DNA of 64,000 nt, taken from assembly GCF_002272745.1 (NCBI RefSeq), contig NZ_NPBD01000007.1, forward strand, positions 868,001 to 932,000, read 5' to 3'. This document shows, piece by piece, positions 46,918 through 55,063 of the stretch. The translations under genes and the position numbers were made by a program. The first letter of the stretch is position 1. Every line of letters starts with the position of its first letter. The stretch comes from Terribacillus saccharophilus. GTDB taxonomy: Bacteria; Bacillota; Bacilli; Bacillales; Amphibacillaceae. The notes beneath the pieces were generated by a model that did not search any database, was not told the DNA's origin, and saw only the letters and a list, made by a program, of their open reading frames with translations.

Positions 46918-48042
46918 TTATTCCTCCTTTTGTTTTGTTGCTTCCGTCATTTGTTTCCAGACGGATCCTTTTGCTGCTTCGCCCCCAGCAATTCGTTCAA
47001 TTGCCATGTTAAGCTGCAGCTTAACTTCGAATTCATTTTCCTGTCTTGCTGCTTTTTCAAGCATCGGCAAGCTTTCGCTATCTCCAATTTCATATAAAAA
47101 CATCGCAGCCCGCCATCTTACAATCCGACTTGGGTCGGCAAGTGTCGCTTCCATTGCTGGTGTTGCTTCTTTGAAGCCGAGGTCCGATAGACAGTCACCA
47201 GCGGTCCGTCTAACTGTTACGACCTTATCCCGTAAGGCGAGGTATAGCAGCGGTAGGACCGCTTGATCTTCTATCATGCCTAGATAAGCAGTTGCTAGCC
47301 GGCGAATGGAGGCTTTCGGGTCCTGCAGAGCTTTATCCAAGAAAGGAATATGCTCTATGCCAGGCTCCAGCGCATCCAATGCGCGATAGCGAACGCGCCA
47401 ATCATCTTCATTCCACACATCCATTGTCGGCTGCTGTCGCTTCGCGGTCGGGGCTTGGGGATTCCTGGCACGTGCTACAAGTTCCCGCAGCCGTTCTGAG
47501 CTATAGCTTGCGAGCAATTCTTCATAAATATCCTGTCCTACCTGATCCGGATCACCATAACGGGGATACTGTTCTTCCCATTTGCGGGCAAATACAATAT
47601 TGTCGTCACCGGCGGCTTCCATTGCTGCTTCCGTAAATAAAGCAGGAAGTCCAATCCGCTTCTCTTGTTCATCAAATAGAAGCTTGATTTGCATCGGTAC
47701 CCCATAAATCGTCTGAACCTGAACATCCACTTGGCCATAATGCGGGTCTTGGATGCCGACTTCTGCCGATGCACCTTGGCTTTTCTCTCCAAATGCTCCG
47801 CGTACAGCAGGCAGTATGGTCTCCCAAGCTGTTTTTGGGCTTCGTTCCAGTGCAAGGAAGTCTGCCACACGGTAAATACCTTTCACGCCTTCAATTTGAA
47901 ATAACGCCTGGACGTAGTCAGGGTCGCCAGAAGAATATGTCTCTCGTTTGTAATCGAAACTGCTGCCCATCGGCAGCATGTCATCCACCACGATCTTCAT
48001 CGAGTATGGACTCGGGGTAGGCTCGATTGTCACGATTTTCAT
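46918..48042 (-). CDS. ypgR: Conserved virulence factor C family protein (YpgR/CvfC)
   Basis: A 374-residue protein with an N-terminal Nfu/NifU scaffold-type domain (about residues 1-85, TIEPTPSPYSMKIVVDD and IEGVKGIYRVADFLALE) and a C-terminal run of HEAT-like repeats from about 215 (IRRLATAYLGMIED, VRRTAGDCLSDLG, VRWRAAMFLYEIGD). Homologues include S. aureus CvfC, whose biochemical function is unclear. The Nfu-like domain here lacks a CxxC, so iron-sulfur assembly is not implied. Joined to brxA, it may act in thiol redox homeostasis. Confidence 0.88.
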   Translation of the reverse strand: MKIVTIEPTPSPYSMKIVVDDMLPMGSSFDYKRETYSSGDPDYVQALFQIEGVKGIYRVADFLALERSPKTAWETILPAVRGAFGEKSQGASAEVGIQDPHYGQVDVQVQTIYGVPMQIKLLFDEQEKRIGLPALFTEAAMEAAGDDNIVFARKWEEQYPRYGDPDQVGQDIYEELLASYSSERLRELVARARNPQAPTAKRQQPTMDVWNEDDWRVRYRALDALEPGIEHIPFLDKALQDPKASIRRLATAYLGMIEDQAVLPLLYLALRDKVVTVRRTAGDCLSDLGFKEATPAMEATLADPSRIVRWRAAMFLYEIGDSESLPMLEKAARQENEFEVKLQLNMAIERIAGGEAAKGSVWKQMTEATKQKEE

Positions 48043-48237
48043 CGTATTCCCCCTTATATAAAATAATCATTTTCTTCCTATAGACTATATCACAGATAAG
48101 GTGAAAGGCGCGACAATGCAAGCCTAGGACTTAAGCCTAATATGAAACTAAGTCTCTGTTTCTATTAACCTCTCATTAGCTGTCTGTTAGAATGTTAATA
48201 ATGCGTAAAAAAATCCACCTTTTCGGGTACAGGATGC

Positions 48238-48243
48238 TATAAT
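48238..48243 (+). promoter_or_regulatory. Extended -10 promoter of dedA-uppP
   Basis: TGC-TATAAT gives an extended, consensus -10 box 34 bases before the dedA start; no good -35 is needed with the TGn extension. Confidence 0.55.
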
Positions 48244-48277
48244 GATTTGGTAAATAATTTACGTTTGGAGTTGTAAA

Positions 48278-48898
48278 ATGGATAATTGGATAACGCAGTT
48301 TATGGAACAATTCGGTTATTTTGCGATCGTATTGCTGATGGCAGGCGAAAACGTATTCCCGCCGATCCCTTCAGAAATCATCCTGCTGTTCGGCGGCTTC
48401 CTGACAACCACTTCTGATAGTGTCACTGCAGTCGGTGTTATTATCGCAGCGACAATCGGTGCAGTCATCGGGGCTATAATCCTTTACGGCATCGGTCTTC
48501 TCTTGGATGTAGAACGTCTGGAGAAAATCGTGGGACGCTGGGGACATATTTTGCGAATTAAGAAAGAAGACATACATAAAGCGGATGCTTGGTTCGATAA
48601 GTATGGCGTATGGACAATTTTCCTTTGCCGATTCGTACCTGTGATTCGGAGCTTAATTTCCATACCAGCCGGGATGTCCAATATGAATTTTCCACTGTTT
48701 CTCATCTTCACGACATTAGGAACACTCATTTGGAATACAGTATTAGTATTGCTTGGTATGTGGCTCGGTGAATCCTGGACGACAGTGGAAACATATCTTG
48801 GTTACTACCAGGATGTCGTCATCGTAGTACTGGCGATTCTTATCGTCTTGTTCGTCATTTGGTTCATCAGACGGAATAAAAAGAAAAAAAGTAGCTAG
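48278..48898 (+). CDS. DedA family membrane protein
   Basis: A 206-residue VTT-domain protein with four or five hydrophobic stretches. MAGENVFPPIPSEIIL, the GAVIGAIILYGIG segment and RFVPVIRSLISIPAGMS with its conserved arginines are DedA hallmarks. Members flip or transport lipids, and some recycle undecaprenyl phosphate. It is 12 bases from uppP, so a joint role in recycling the undecaprenyl carrier is an attractive inference. The ribosome site is weak (TGGAG). Confidence 0.92.
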   Translation: MDNWITQFMEQFGYFAIVLLMAGENVFPPIPSEIILLFGGFLTTTSDSVTAVGVIIAATIGAVIGAIILYGIGLLLDVERLEKIVGRWGHILRIKKEDIHKADAWFDKYGVWTIFLCRFVPVIRSLISIPAGMSNMNFPLFLIFTTLGTLIWNTVLVLLGMWLGESWTTVETYLGYYQDVVIVVLAILIVLFVIWFIRRNKKKKSS

Positions 48899-48910
48899 AG
48901 GAGTAGAGGC

Positions 48911-49759
48911 ATGAGTATCATTGAGTTCTTTTCGGCCTTAATCATGGGGCTGGTCGAAGGATTAACAGAGTTTGCCCCGGTTTCATCTACAGGTCATTTA
49001 ATCATCGTTGATGATATGTGGCTTAAGATCCACGAATTGTTTAACAACGAAGTAGCGAATACATTCATCATCGTCATTCAACTTGGTAGCATTTTGGCTT
49101 CTGTCATCGTGTTCTGGGACAAGTTCATGCAGATTCTTGGTATTCGTAAGCTGCAGGGAAAAACAGAATCGATGCCAGGAAAGCAAAACAAGTTCAATCT
49201 TGGAATCGTTATTGTTGGTTTGCTGCCGGCGGGGGTTCTTGGATTATTGTTCGATGATCTGATTGATGAGTATCTATTTTCCGTATGGTACGTTATCGTA
49301 GCATTGGTCGTTGGAGCATTATTCATGATCTTTGCAGATAAAGTATCATCCAAAAAGACAGAAACAATCGATTCATTGGATGGCCTTACGTATAAGAAAG
49401 CTTTTCTGATTGGTTTATTCCAGTGTATCTCTTTATGGCCTGGTTTCTCCCGTTCCGGAGCAACAATCTCTGGTGGAGTCATTCTTGGATTGAATCACCG
49501 TGTAGCATCAGATTTCACTTTTATCATGGCAGTGCCAATCATGGCGGGTGCGAGCCTTGTCTCGTTGCGTAATCACTTGCATGCTTTCACCCCTGATGTG
49601 ATTCCGTTCTTTATTGTTGGATTCATCAGCGCATTTATTTTTGCACTGATTGCTATCCGGATGTTCTTGAAAATCATTTCCAAATATAAACTCGTACCTT
49701 TCGCCTTTTACCGAATTGCTCTGGCGATTGTGATCGTAATCTTCTTGATCATTAACTGA
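48911..49759 (+). CDS. uppP: Undecaprenyl-diphosphatase (BacA/UppP)
   Basis: A 282-residue integral membrane phosphatase that converts undecaprenyl diphosphate to the monophosphate carrier for cell-wall synthesis; also confers bacitracin resistance. GLTEFAPVSSTGHLI near residue 18 and the arginine motif PGFSRSGATISGG near 175 are the two catalytic motifs. AGAGGAG precedes the ATG. Confidence 0.96.
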   Translation: MSIIEFFSALIMGLVEGLTEFAPVSSTGHLIIVDDMWLKIHELFNNEVANTFIIVIQLGSILASVIVFWDKFMQILGIRKLQGKTESMPGKQNKFNLGIVIVGLLPAGVLGLLFDDLIDEYLFSVWYVIVALVVGALFMIFADKVSSKKTETIDSLDGLTYKKAFLIGLFQCISLWPGFSRSGATISGGVILGLNHRVASDFTFIMAVPIMAGASLVSLRNHLHAFTPDVIPFFIVGFISAFIFALIAIRMFLKIISKYKLVPFAFYRIALAIVIVIFLIIN

Positions 49760-49789
49760 TCCCTGTCTTGTACAGGGGTCTTTTTTTTT
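49758..49789 (+). terminator. uppP terminator
   Basis: GATCCCTGT (49758-49766) pairs with ACAGGGGTC (49772-49780), one G-U, then nine T. Confidence 0.92.
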
Positions 49790-49856
49790 GGCTAGAAGTG
49801 CCTTTCATATTATGGCGCCAAAGACAGAAACTAATGCGGAAAGGAGGAGAAGCATA

Positions 49857-50027
49857 ATGAAAAAGCATCGAGTTGACGGCGGAATCTGGATTGACGATAC
49901 GTATCAGCCAGGCATGGAGGAAGGGCTTACTGCCAACCGGGATGAACAGGATTCAAACAAGAAGCATGTGCGCGCCGATTATGAAGGCGAGACAGGTGAT
50001 GCAAACACGCTTGGACATTATCGATGA
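49857..50027 (+). CDS. Small acidic hypothetical protein
   Basis: A 56-residue hydrophilic protein beginning MKKHRVDGGIWIDDTYQPG and ending GDANTLGHYR. The ATG at 49857 has AAAGGAGGAGAAG upstream, better than earlier in-frame codons. It overlaps the next gene (SASP-like) by four bases as ATGA. I do not recognise the family with confidence; composition and company suggest a sporulation-stage protein of the YozQ/DUF4025 kind. Confidence 0.6.
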   Translation: MKKHRVDGGIWIDDTYQPGMEEGLTANRDEQDSNKKHVRADYEGETGDANTLGHYR

Positions 50028-50245
50028 CAAGACGTAATCGAATACTCGTACCAGAGGCTCGTGAAGGTCTTGACCAGCTGAAATATAAAATCATTCAGGA
50101 TGCCAATCAGCCTTACCAGACTGAGCAGGCTGGTGATTTAGGTAATAGAACGAGCAGAGAGAATGGCAAAACAGGCGGCAGTATTGGCGGTAATATGGTC
50201 CGTGAACTTGTAAGGATGGCGGAAGAAAATCTGAAGCACCGTTAA
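50024..50245 (+). CDS. Alpha/beta-type small acid-soluble spore protein (divergent)
   Basis: A 73-residue DNA-binding spore protein. RRNRILVPEAREGLDQLKY and the C-terminal VRELVRMAEENLKHR match the two helices of alpha/beta SASPs, and TSRENG sits at the usual central turn. Two things are odd: the GPR protease site, normally KYEIA, reads KYKIIQD here without the glutamate, and the segment between the helices is a few residues longer. In spores these proteins coat DNA and give UV resistance. It is in a probable operon with the flanking small genes. Confidence 0.85.
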   Translation: MTRRNRILVPEAREGLDQLKYKIIQDANQPYQTEQAGDLGNRTSRENGKTGGSIGGNMVRELVRMAEENLKHR

Positions 50246-50258
50246 GGAGGAAAAGCCC

Positions 50259-50426
50259 GTGAACGACAAGGATAAATCATTGGAAGATTATTATATGCGT
50301 TATACCGATTTGGATAGAGATGGAAGAGATATTTCCTTTTCACAAGAGGAAGCGGATATCGATGACTTGGAAGCACAGGCGCGTTCCGATGAAGCAGATG
50401 CTCGTGTCGCCAAAAGGCATAAATAA
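50259..50426 (+). CDS. YfhD-like small protein
   Basis: A 55-residue very hydrophilic protein starting with GTG at 50259, eight bases after AAGGAGG. The ending EEADIDDLEAQARSDEADAR followed by a basic tail resembles the YfhD family, which is linked to sporulation in bacilli. It comes 13 bases after the SASP-like gene. Confidence 0.6.
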   Translation: MNDKDKSLEDYYMRYTDLDRDGRDISFSQEEADIDDLEAQARSDEADARVAKRHK

Positions 50427-50493
50427 CCGGTCATAAGTGCGTGTACCCGATAGCATACTAATAAGGCACGACATTTCATAGGGGGTTATCACA

Positions 50494-51108
50494 TTGGAAA
50501 ACCAGATGCAGACTGCACAGATGAACCAGCCGACAACTTTGCATGGCAAGCAGAACCATGGTGGTCATGAAATTTTTGATACACATGAAATTCTCGCTGG
50601 TATGATTAGTGTGATGGACCAATATCAGATCTTTGAGCAGCATATGCAGGATCAGGAGCTGAAAACAATTGCGCATAATCAGTGTGATTTTCTGAAGCAG
50701 ACGTACAACACAATGGTGGAGGCGTTTAAAACAGGTCAGGATCCAACCCAGCCAACAAAGCAGTACAATATGCAGCAGGATAATGATGTTGTTTATGGTA
50801 TTACACCGTCCCAGCCAAAAAAGCCAAACACTTCTGTTAGTGAAGTAAATGAGCAAGGTCTTTCTGCTTATATGCTGGCACAAGTGAAAGGCATGGCTTC
50901 CATGTGTGCGCTAAGTGCATGTGAAATCACGAACCCGGTTCTTCGTCGCGTTGTTGCAGATACTGTACCAAACCTGATTGAGATGAGCTATGAAATCTTC
51001 CTGTATCAAAACAAACACCACTATTATCAAGTGCCGCAACTTCAGCCTGCTGATCAGGCGGCGATGATGCAGAGCTATGATACAGTACCGCTGAATCAAA
51101 CGCATTAA
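50494..51108 (+). CDS. Spore coat protein, CotF family
   Basis: A 204-residue protein with a helical domain: DTHEILAGMISVMDQYQIFEQHMQD at about residues 28-52 and the C-terminal LSAYMLAQVKGMASMCALSACE with VADTVPNLIEMSYEIF, typical of CotF-like four-helix coat proteins. Gln, Asn and His are enriched at both ends. It starts with TTG at 50494 behind AGGGGGT. Followed by a strong bidirectional terminator. Confidence 0.85.
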   Translation: MENQMQTAQMNQPTTLHGKQNHGGHEIFDTHEILAGMISVMDQYQIFEQHMQDQELKTIAHNQCDFLKQTYNTMVEAFKTGQDPTQPTKQYNMQQDNDVVYGITPSQPKKPNTSVSEVNEQGLSAYMLAQVKGMASMCALSACEITNPVLRRVVADTVPNLIEMSYEIFLYQNKHHYYQVPQLQPADQAAMMQSYDTVPLNQTH

Positions 51109-51109
51109 A

Positions 51110-51144
51110 GAAAAGGTCCGCCATAATGGCGGACCTTTTCATTT
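51110..51144. terminator. Bidirectional terminator between the cotF-like gene and tlp
   Basis: GAAAAGGTCCGCC (51110-51122) and GGCGGACCTTTTC (51128-51140) pair perfectly around ATAAT; the tlp stop is inside the right arm. Confidence 0.9.
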
Positions 51145-51372
51145 GTCTTTCTGCTGTTGGTAATTTGCTTCTTCTTTTAACTCATGGCGAAGACTATCTA
51201 CGCTTGCAGCGCGTCGCTCGTTCTTTTCTTTCAGAAATGACATTTCTTCATCTGTCAAATGCTCACTGTTAGCTTTGACAAAATCCTCTGTTTGATGAAC
51301 ATTCTGCAGGGTATGCTGGATTGTATCCTCGATACGCTCCGCATTATCTGCGCGATTATCTGGGTTCGGCAT
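51139..51372 (-). CDS. tlp: Small acid-soluble spore protein Tlp
   Basis: A 77-residue hydrophilic protein. DNRADNAERIEDTIQHTLQN and LKEKNERRAASVDSLRHELKEEA agree with Tlp, a minor SASP made in the forespore. AAAGGAGG lies seven bases ahead of the ATG at 51372; another ATG four bases upstream is out of frame and stops quickly. Confidence 0.9.
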   Translation of the reverse strand: MPNPDNRADNAERIEDTIQHTLQNVHQTEDFVKANSEHLTDEEMSFLKEKNERRAASVDSLRHELKEEANYQQQKDK

Positions 51373-51436
51373 TCATGGACCTCCTTTTCAGAACAGATAT
51401 GATGTAGTATCTGCCTGAAAAGAGAAGTTATGTATG

Positions 51437-52162
51437 CTATAACTCTTTGTGATGGAAAGGACATCCTCCTTGTATTGGCTTCGCATCATCTCCGATGAAA
51501 TATTGCTTCCATTCATTGTGGCTGTGATCACCGAAGTGGCCGATATCCGGATGTTTCGGCAGCTGATCCCATTTTTCTACCCGGTCCCGGACGGAACCTC
51601 GTGATTTTGTCCCAGCGGGCTTGTCTCCTTCCAGCCCGTCGAAGATACTGCGTGGTTGTAGACCAATGACAAGGGAAGGACCTAAGTCCCGTGTAATTCG
51701 CTGCTTATATGCTGGCGCATTACCGAATAGGAAGTAAGCCTCCCCGCCGATATGATAATCAAAGAGGAAATGATCTGGATCCCGTGGGCGTTCTGCTGGC
51801 CATGGAATGTCGTCCACTTCATGCAGCCGCTGAAGGAAACGCCAGAAGTAATCTCTGTAGTATTCCAAATCTTGTTCGGTATCTTCCGGCTCAAAGAAAA
51901 GAAATAAACCTCGACGTACAGCTTTTTCCTGTGTATGCATCAGTTTTGTGAAATCATTGATAATCTGAAGTGCACCATCCCAGTTGTCGTGAGGGACAAA
52001 GCCATAACGCAAATCACCTTTCTTCTGTGCAGCAATTCCGAAGTAGCAGGGAAAGTCTCTTTTACCGACTGTTTCAGCAAAAGGCTGGTAAGCCTTAAGT
52101 GCCCAGTCAGGAAGCTGTTGATTTGCAGTGCTGATGTCTTCTTTCTTTAAAAGCGGCAGCAT
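51437..52162 (-). CDS. YqcI/YcgG family protein, possible haem-dependent N-oxygenase
   Basis: A 241-residue protein of PF08892 type. FPCYFGIAAQKKGDLRYGF, HVDDIPWP-type HEVDDIPWP and the closing GGCPFHHK are family marks. One member, GntA, is a haem-dependent N-hydroxylase in guanitoxin synthesis; most relatives in bacilli are uncharacterised. The Cys-Pro-Phe-His end is a plausible haem or metal site. AAGGAG precedes the ATG. It is divergent from the Fur-controlled siderophore operon and might share iron regulation. Confidence 0.8.
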   Translation of the reverse strand: MLPLLKKEDISTANQQLPDWALKAYQPFAETVGKRDFPCYFGIAAQKKGDLRYGFVPHDNWDGALQIINDFTKLMHTQEKAVRRGLFLFFEPEDTEQDLEYYRDYFWRFLQRLHEVDDIPWPAERPRDPDHFLFDYHIGGEAYFLFGNAPAYKQRITRDLGPSLVIGLQPRSIFDGLEGDKPAGTKSRGSVRDRVEKWDQLPKHPDIGHFGDHSHNEWKQYFIGDDAKPIQGGCPFHHKEL

Positions 52163-52223
52163 GTATACACTCCTTATGTAAGTTAGTAATTGTTATAATT
52201 CTTTTGTCAGTTCAAAACTCCTA

Positions 52224-52252
52224 TTGACGAGCCTTTTTCCATTTACTATACT
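52224..52252 (+). promoter_or_regulatory. Promoter of the siderophore uptake operon
   Basis: TTGACG (52224-52229) and TATACT (52247-52252) with a 17-base spacer; the predicted start near 52259 is followed at once by the Fur box. Confidence 0.75.
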
Positions 52253-52269
52253 AAAACTAGAATCTAATT

Positions 52270-52288
52270 GATAATGAATATCAGTATC
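52270..52288. promoter_or_regulatory. Fur box
   Basis: GATAATGAATATCAGTATC agrees with 17 of 19 bases of GATAATGATTATCATTATC and lies between promoter and first gene. Confidence 0.88.
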
Positions 52289-52317
52289 ATTGATGCTGCT
52301 GAAGAGGTTTGACGCTT

Positions 52318-53268
52318 ATGAAGTTGATTTACTTGATTGTTATTACCGTTCTATTAGCTGTTTGTTCCCTTTTTGTCGGGGTAGAAAACGTGTCATTTTC
52401 TGCACTGTGGAAGATGGATGAGGAAGCATGGAATATCGTTATGATTAGCCGGCTGCCGCGGATGCTCAGCATTATCATGGCTGGCATAAGTCTCAGTATA
52501 TGCGGACTTATCATGCAGCAGCTTACCCAAAATAAATTTGTATCCCCGACAACTGCGGGGACAATGGATTGGGCAAGATTGGGGATTCTTGTTTCCTTGC
52601 TGTTCTTCACAGATGCCAGTCCAATCTTAAAGATGTGCATCGCGGCTGCTTTTGCTTTATTCGGCACTTTGCTCTTCATGGGCATTCTGCAGAGACTGAA
52701 GCAGAAGGATACAATCTTTATACCTCTGGTCGGAATAATGCTGGGAAATGTAGTCAGTTCGATTGCAACATATTTTGCACTCAAGTTCGACCTAGTACAA
52801 AATATGTCCTCATGGCTTCAAGGAGACTTCTCTTTGATCATGGAAGGGCGCTATGAACTTCTTTACATAAGTGTACCGCTGCTAATCATCGCTTTTCTGT
52901 TTGCTAATATGTTCACAGTCGCTGGCATGGGAGAAGACTTCGCAACGAATCTTGGTCTTCCTTATAAATATGTCGTGAATGTAGGGTTGATTGTTGTCGC
53001 AATCATTACTGCAGTTGTTATTCTGACGGTCGGCGTCATTCCGTTTCTCGGTTTGATCGTGCCAAATATCGTCAGCATGTACCGCGGCGACAATTTAAAG
53101 AACAGTATCTGGCATACAGGTGTGCTTGGTGCAGCATTCCTGCTCGTATGTGATATAGCAGGACGCTTGATCATCTATCCTTATGAAATTTCTGTCGGTT
53201 TGATGGTGGGCGTCATCGGCACAGGTATCTTCCTTTTTATGCTGTTAAGGAGAAACGCCTATGCTTAA
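52318..53268 (+). CDS. yclN: Iron-siderophore ABC transporter permease (YclN type)
   Basis: A 316-residue FecCD-family permease with about nine membrane segments. SRLPRMLSIIMAGISLSICGLIMQ is the family start, and ITAVVILTVGVIPFLGLIVPNI carries the ATPase-coupling loop. The ATG at 52318 is used because AAGAGG ends ten bases before it; the TTG at 52309 is too close to that site. Gene order and lengths match yclNOPQ, the petrobactin importer of B. subtilis. It overlaps yclO by eight bases. Confidence 0.88.
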   Translation: MKLIYLIVITVLLAVCSLFVGVENVSFSALWKMDEEAWNIVMISRLPRMLSIIMAGISLSICGLIMQQLTQNKFVSPTTAGTMDWARLGILVSLLFFTDASPILKMCIAAAFALFGTLLFMGILQRLKQKDTIFIPLVGIMLGNVVSSIATYFALKFDLVQNMSSWLQGDFSLIMEGRYELLYISVPLLIIAFLFANMFTVAGMGEDFATNLGLPYKYVVNVGLIVVAIITAVVILTVGVIPFLGLIVPNIVSMYRGDNLKNSIWHTGVLGAAFLLVCDIAGRLIIYPYEISVGLMVGVIGTGIFLFMLLRRNAYA

Positions 53269-54211
53269 ACGGAAGATTATATTACTACTCGTTGTCGCCT
53301 TGTCTTTAGCCAGTCTTTACCTTTTCATTCATATGAACTTCCAAGCGATGGAGTATCTGCTGCGCACACGGCTGGAAAAAATCCTAGCCATGATCTTATG
53401 CGCTGTATCGATTGGAGTTTCGACAGTCGTGTTCCAGACCATTACGCATAATAGAATTCTGACTCCGAGCATCATGGGCCTGGATAGTGTCTATATGTTC
53501 ATTCAAACCATTGTTGTCTTCCTATTCGGTTCGGGAACATTTGTAATCATGCAAAGTGATGCGTATTTCTTCCTTACTATCCTGCTGATGGTCGGTTTCG
53601 CTTTCGGACTTTATCAGCTGCTGTTCCGCAGAGGGCAAAGTAATCTGTTTCTGCTGCTTCTCGTCGGCTTGGTTCTGGGTACATTTTTCAGCAGCTTGTC
53701 CTCTTTCATGCAGATGATAATCGATCCGAATGAGTTTCTCTTGATTCAGGACAGTATGTTCGCAAGCTTCACGGATGTTAACACGGATCTACTGCTTATT
53801 TCAGCAGTCATCATCATTGTGCTTTGTATTTACATATTCCGTTATCGTCACTATTTTGATGTCATGTCCATCGGTCGCGATCATGCAGTGAATCTTGGAG
53901 TACCATATGAAAAGATCGTTAAACGAATGTTCTTAGTGATTGCAGTACTCGTTGCCGTGTCGACTGCATTAGTCGGACCTATCACTTTCCTCGGATTGCT
54001 GACTGCTAATCTGGCGCGGGAATTTCTCCAAACTTTCCGGCATACGTACCTGCTTATTGCAGCAAGTCTGCTCAGCGTGATCGCATTGCTCGGCGGACAA
54101 TTGGTTGTCGAAAGGATCTTCTCCTTCTCAACGCCAATCAGTGTCATCATCAATTTTGTCGGTGGTGTTTACTTCATTTATTTATTAGTAAGGGAGAGTA
54201 AGAAGATATGA
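53261..54211 (+). CDS. yclO: Iron-siderophore ABC transporter permease (YclO type)
   Basis: A 316-residue FecCD permease, the second half of the membrane channel. LEKILAMILCAVSIGVSTVVFQ and VGPITFLGLLTANLARE are the matching family segments. It starts inside yclN and overlaps yclP by ATGA, so the three genes are translationally coupled. Confidence 0.88.
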   Translation: MLKRKIILLLVVALSLASLYLFIHMNFQAMEYLLRTRLEKILAMILCAVSIGVSTVVFQTITHNRILTPSIMGLDSVYMFIQTIVVFLFGSGTFVIMQSDAYFFLTILLMVGFAFGLYQLLFRRGQSNLFLLLLVGLVLGTFFSSLSSFMQMIIDPNEFLLIQDSMFASFTDVNTDLLLISAVIIIVLCIYIFRYRHYFDVMSIGRDHAVNLGVPYEKIVKRMFLVIAVLVAVSTALVGPITFLGLLTANLAREFLQTFRHTYLLIAASLLSVIALLGGQLVVERIFSFSTPISVIINFVGGVYFIYLLVRESKKI

Positions 54212-54963
54212 TCGTTGCAGAAAAGCTTTCAAAGTATTTCGGATCCAAGAAAGTCATTCAGGATGTGTCCATAGAGGTGAAACGCGGTGCGATCACTAGT
54301 TTCATCGGCCCAAACGGTGCAGGGAAGAGTACCTTGCTTTCTATGGTGAGCCGCTTGTTAAAACAGGATGATGGTATTGTCTACCTTGATGGGAAAGACG
54401 TACATAAACAAAAGAGTAAAGATTTGGCGAAGACGATTGCTATCTTGCGTCAGTCCAATGTCGTCCAGATGAGACTGACAGTTCGTGAGTTGGTGAGCTT
54501 TGGCCGTTTTCCTTATTCGAACGGGCGTCTCACTGCGGAAGATGAACAAAAGGTCAGTGAAGCTATTTCGTACGTGAATCTGGTGGAAATGGAAGATAAA
54601 TATTTGAACGAACTGAGCGGCGGTCAGAAGCAGCGGGCATTCATCGCTATGGTGCTGGCACAGGATACAGATTATATCCTGCTTGATGAACCGCTGAATA
54701 ATCTGGATATGAAACACGCCGTTCAAATGATGAAGCTGCTTCGGAAGCTGGTAGAGGATTTTGGCAAGACGATTTTGCTTGTTATCCATGATATCAATTT
54801 CGCTTCTGTTTATTCGGACCGGATCGTGGCAATGAAGGATGGCAAGATTGTAGCAGAAGGTCCTACCGAAGATATCATTCAATCTGATGTCCTAAAATCC
54901 ATCTATGATTTGGATATCGACGTTCATAATATCAGCTGTAATCGTATATGTGTCTATTTCTAA
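54208..54963 (+). CDS. yclP: Iron-siderophore ABC transporter ATPase (YclP type)
   Basis: A 251-residue ABC ATPase. Walker A is GPNGAGKST near residue 34, the signature LSGGQKQRAF near 137, Walker B YILLDEP near 157 and the H-loop VIHDINF near 190. It drives the YclN-YclO channel. Followed after 97 bases by the binding-protein gene. Confidence 0.92.
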   Translation: MIVAEKLSKYFGSKKVIQDVSIEVKRGAITSFIGPNGAGKSTLLSMVSRLLKQDDGIVYLDGKDVHKQKSKDLAKTIAILRQSNVVQMRLTVRELVSFGRFPYSNGRLTAEDEQKVSEAISYVNLVEMEDKYLNELSGGQKQRAFIAMVLAQDTDYILLDEPLNNLDMKHAVQMMKLLRKLVEDFGKTILLVIHDINFASVYSDRIVAMKDGKIVAEGPTEDIIQSDVLKSIYDLDIDVHNISCNRICVYF

Positions 54964-54994
54964 AACTCGTACAGGTTAAAGGGGTGATGCCGTT

Positions 54995-55063
54995 ATGAAG
55001 CTAATTGCCTTTCTTGGCCAGCATGTCATACATCAAACAGAAAAAGGAGATAAGATAAAATGA
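54995..55063 (+). CDS. Possible 22-residue upstream frame coupled to yclQ
   Basis: An ATG frame of 22 codons starting MKLIAFLGQH fills most of the yclP-yclQ gap. AAAGGGG lies upstream, and its TGA stop overlaps the yclQ ATG (ATGA), an arrangement suited to translational coupling. The peptide is not recognised, so it may be regulatory or accidental. Confidence 0.3.
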   Translation: MKLIAFLGQHVIHQTEKGDKIK

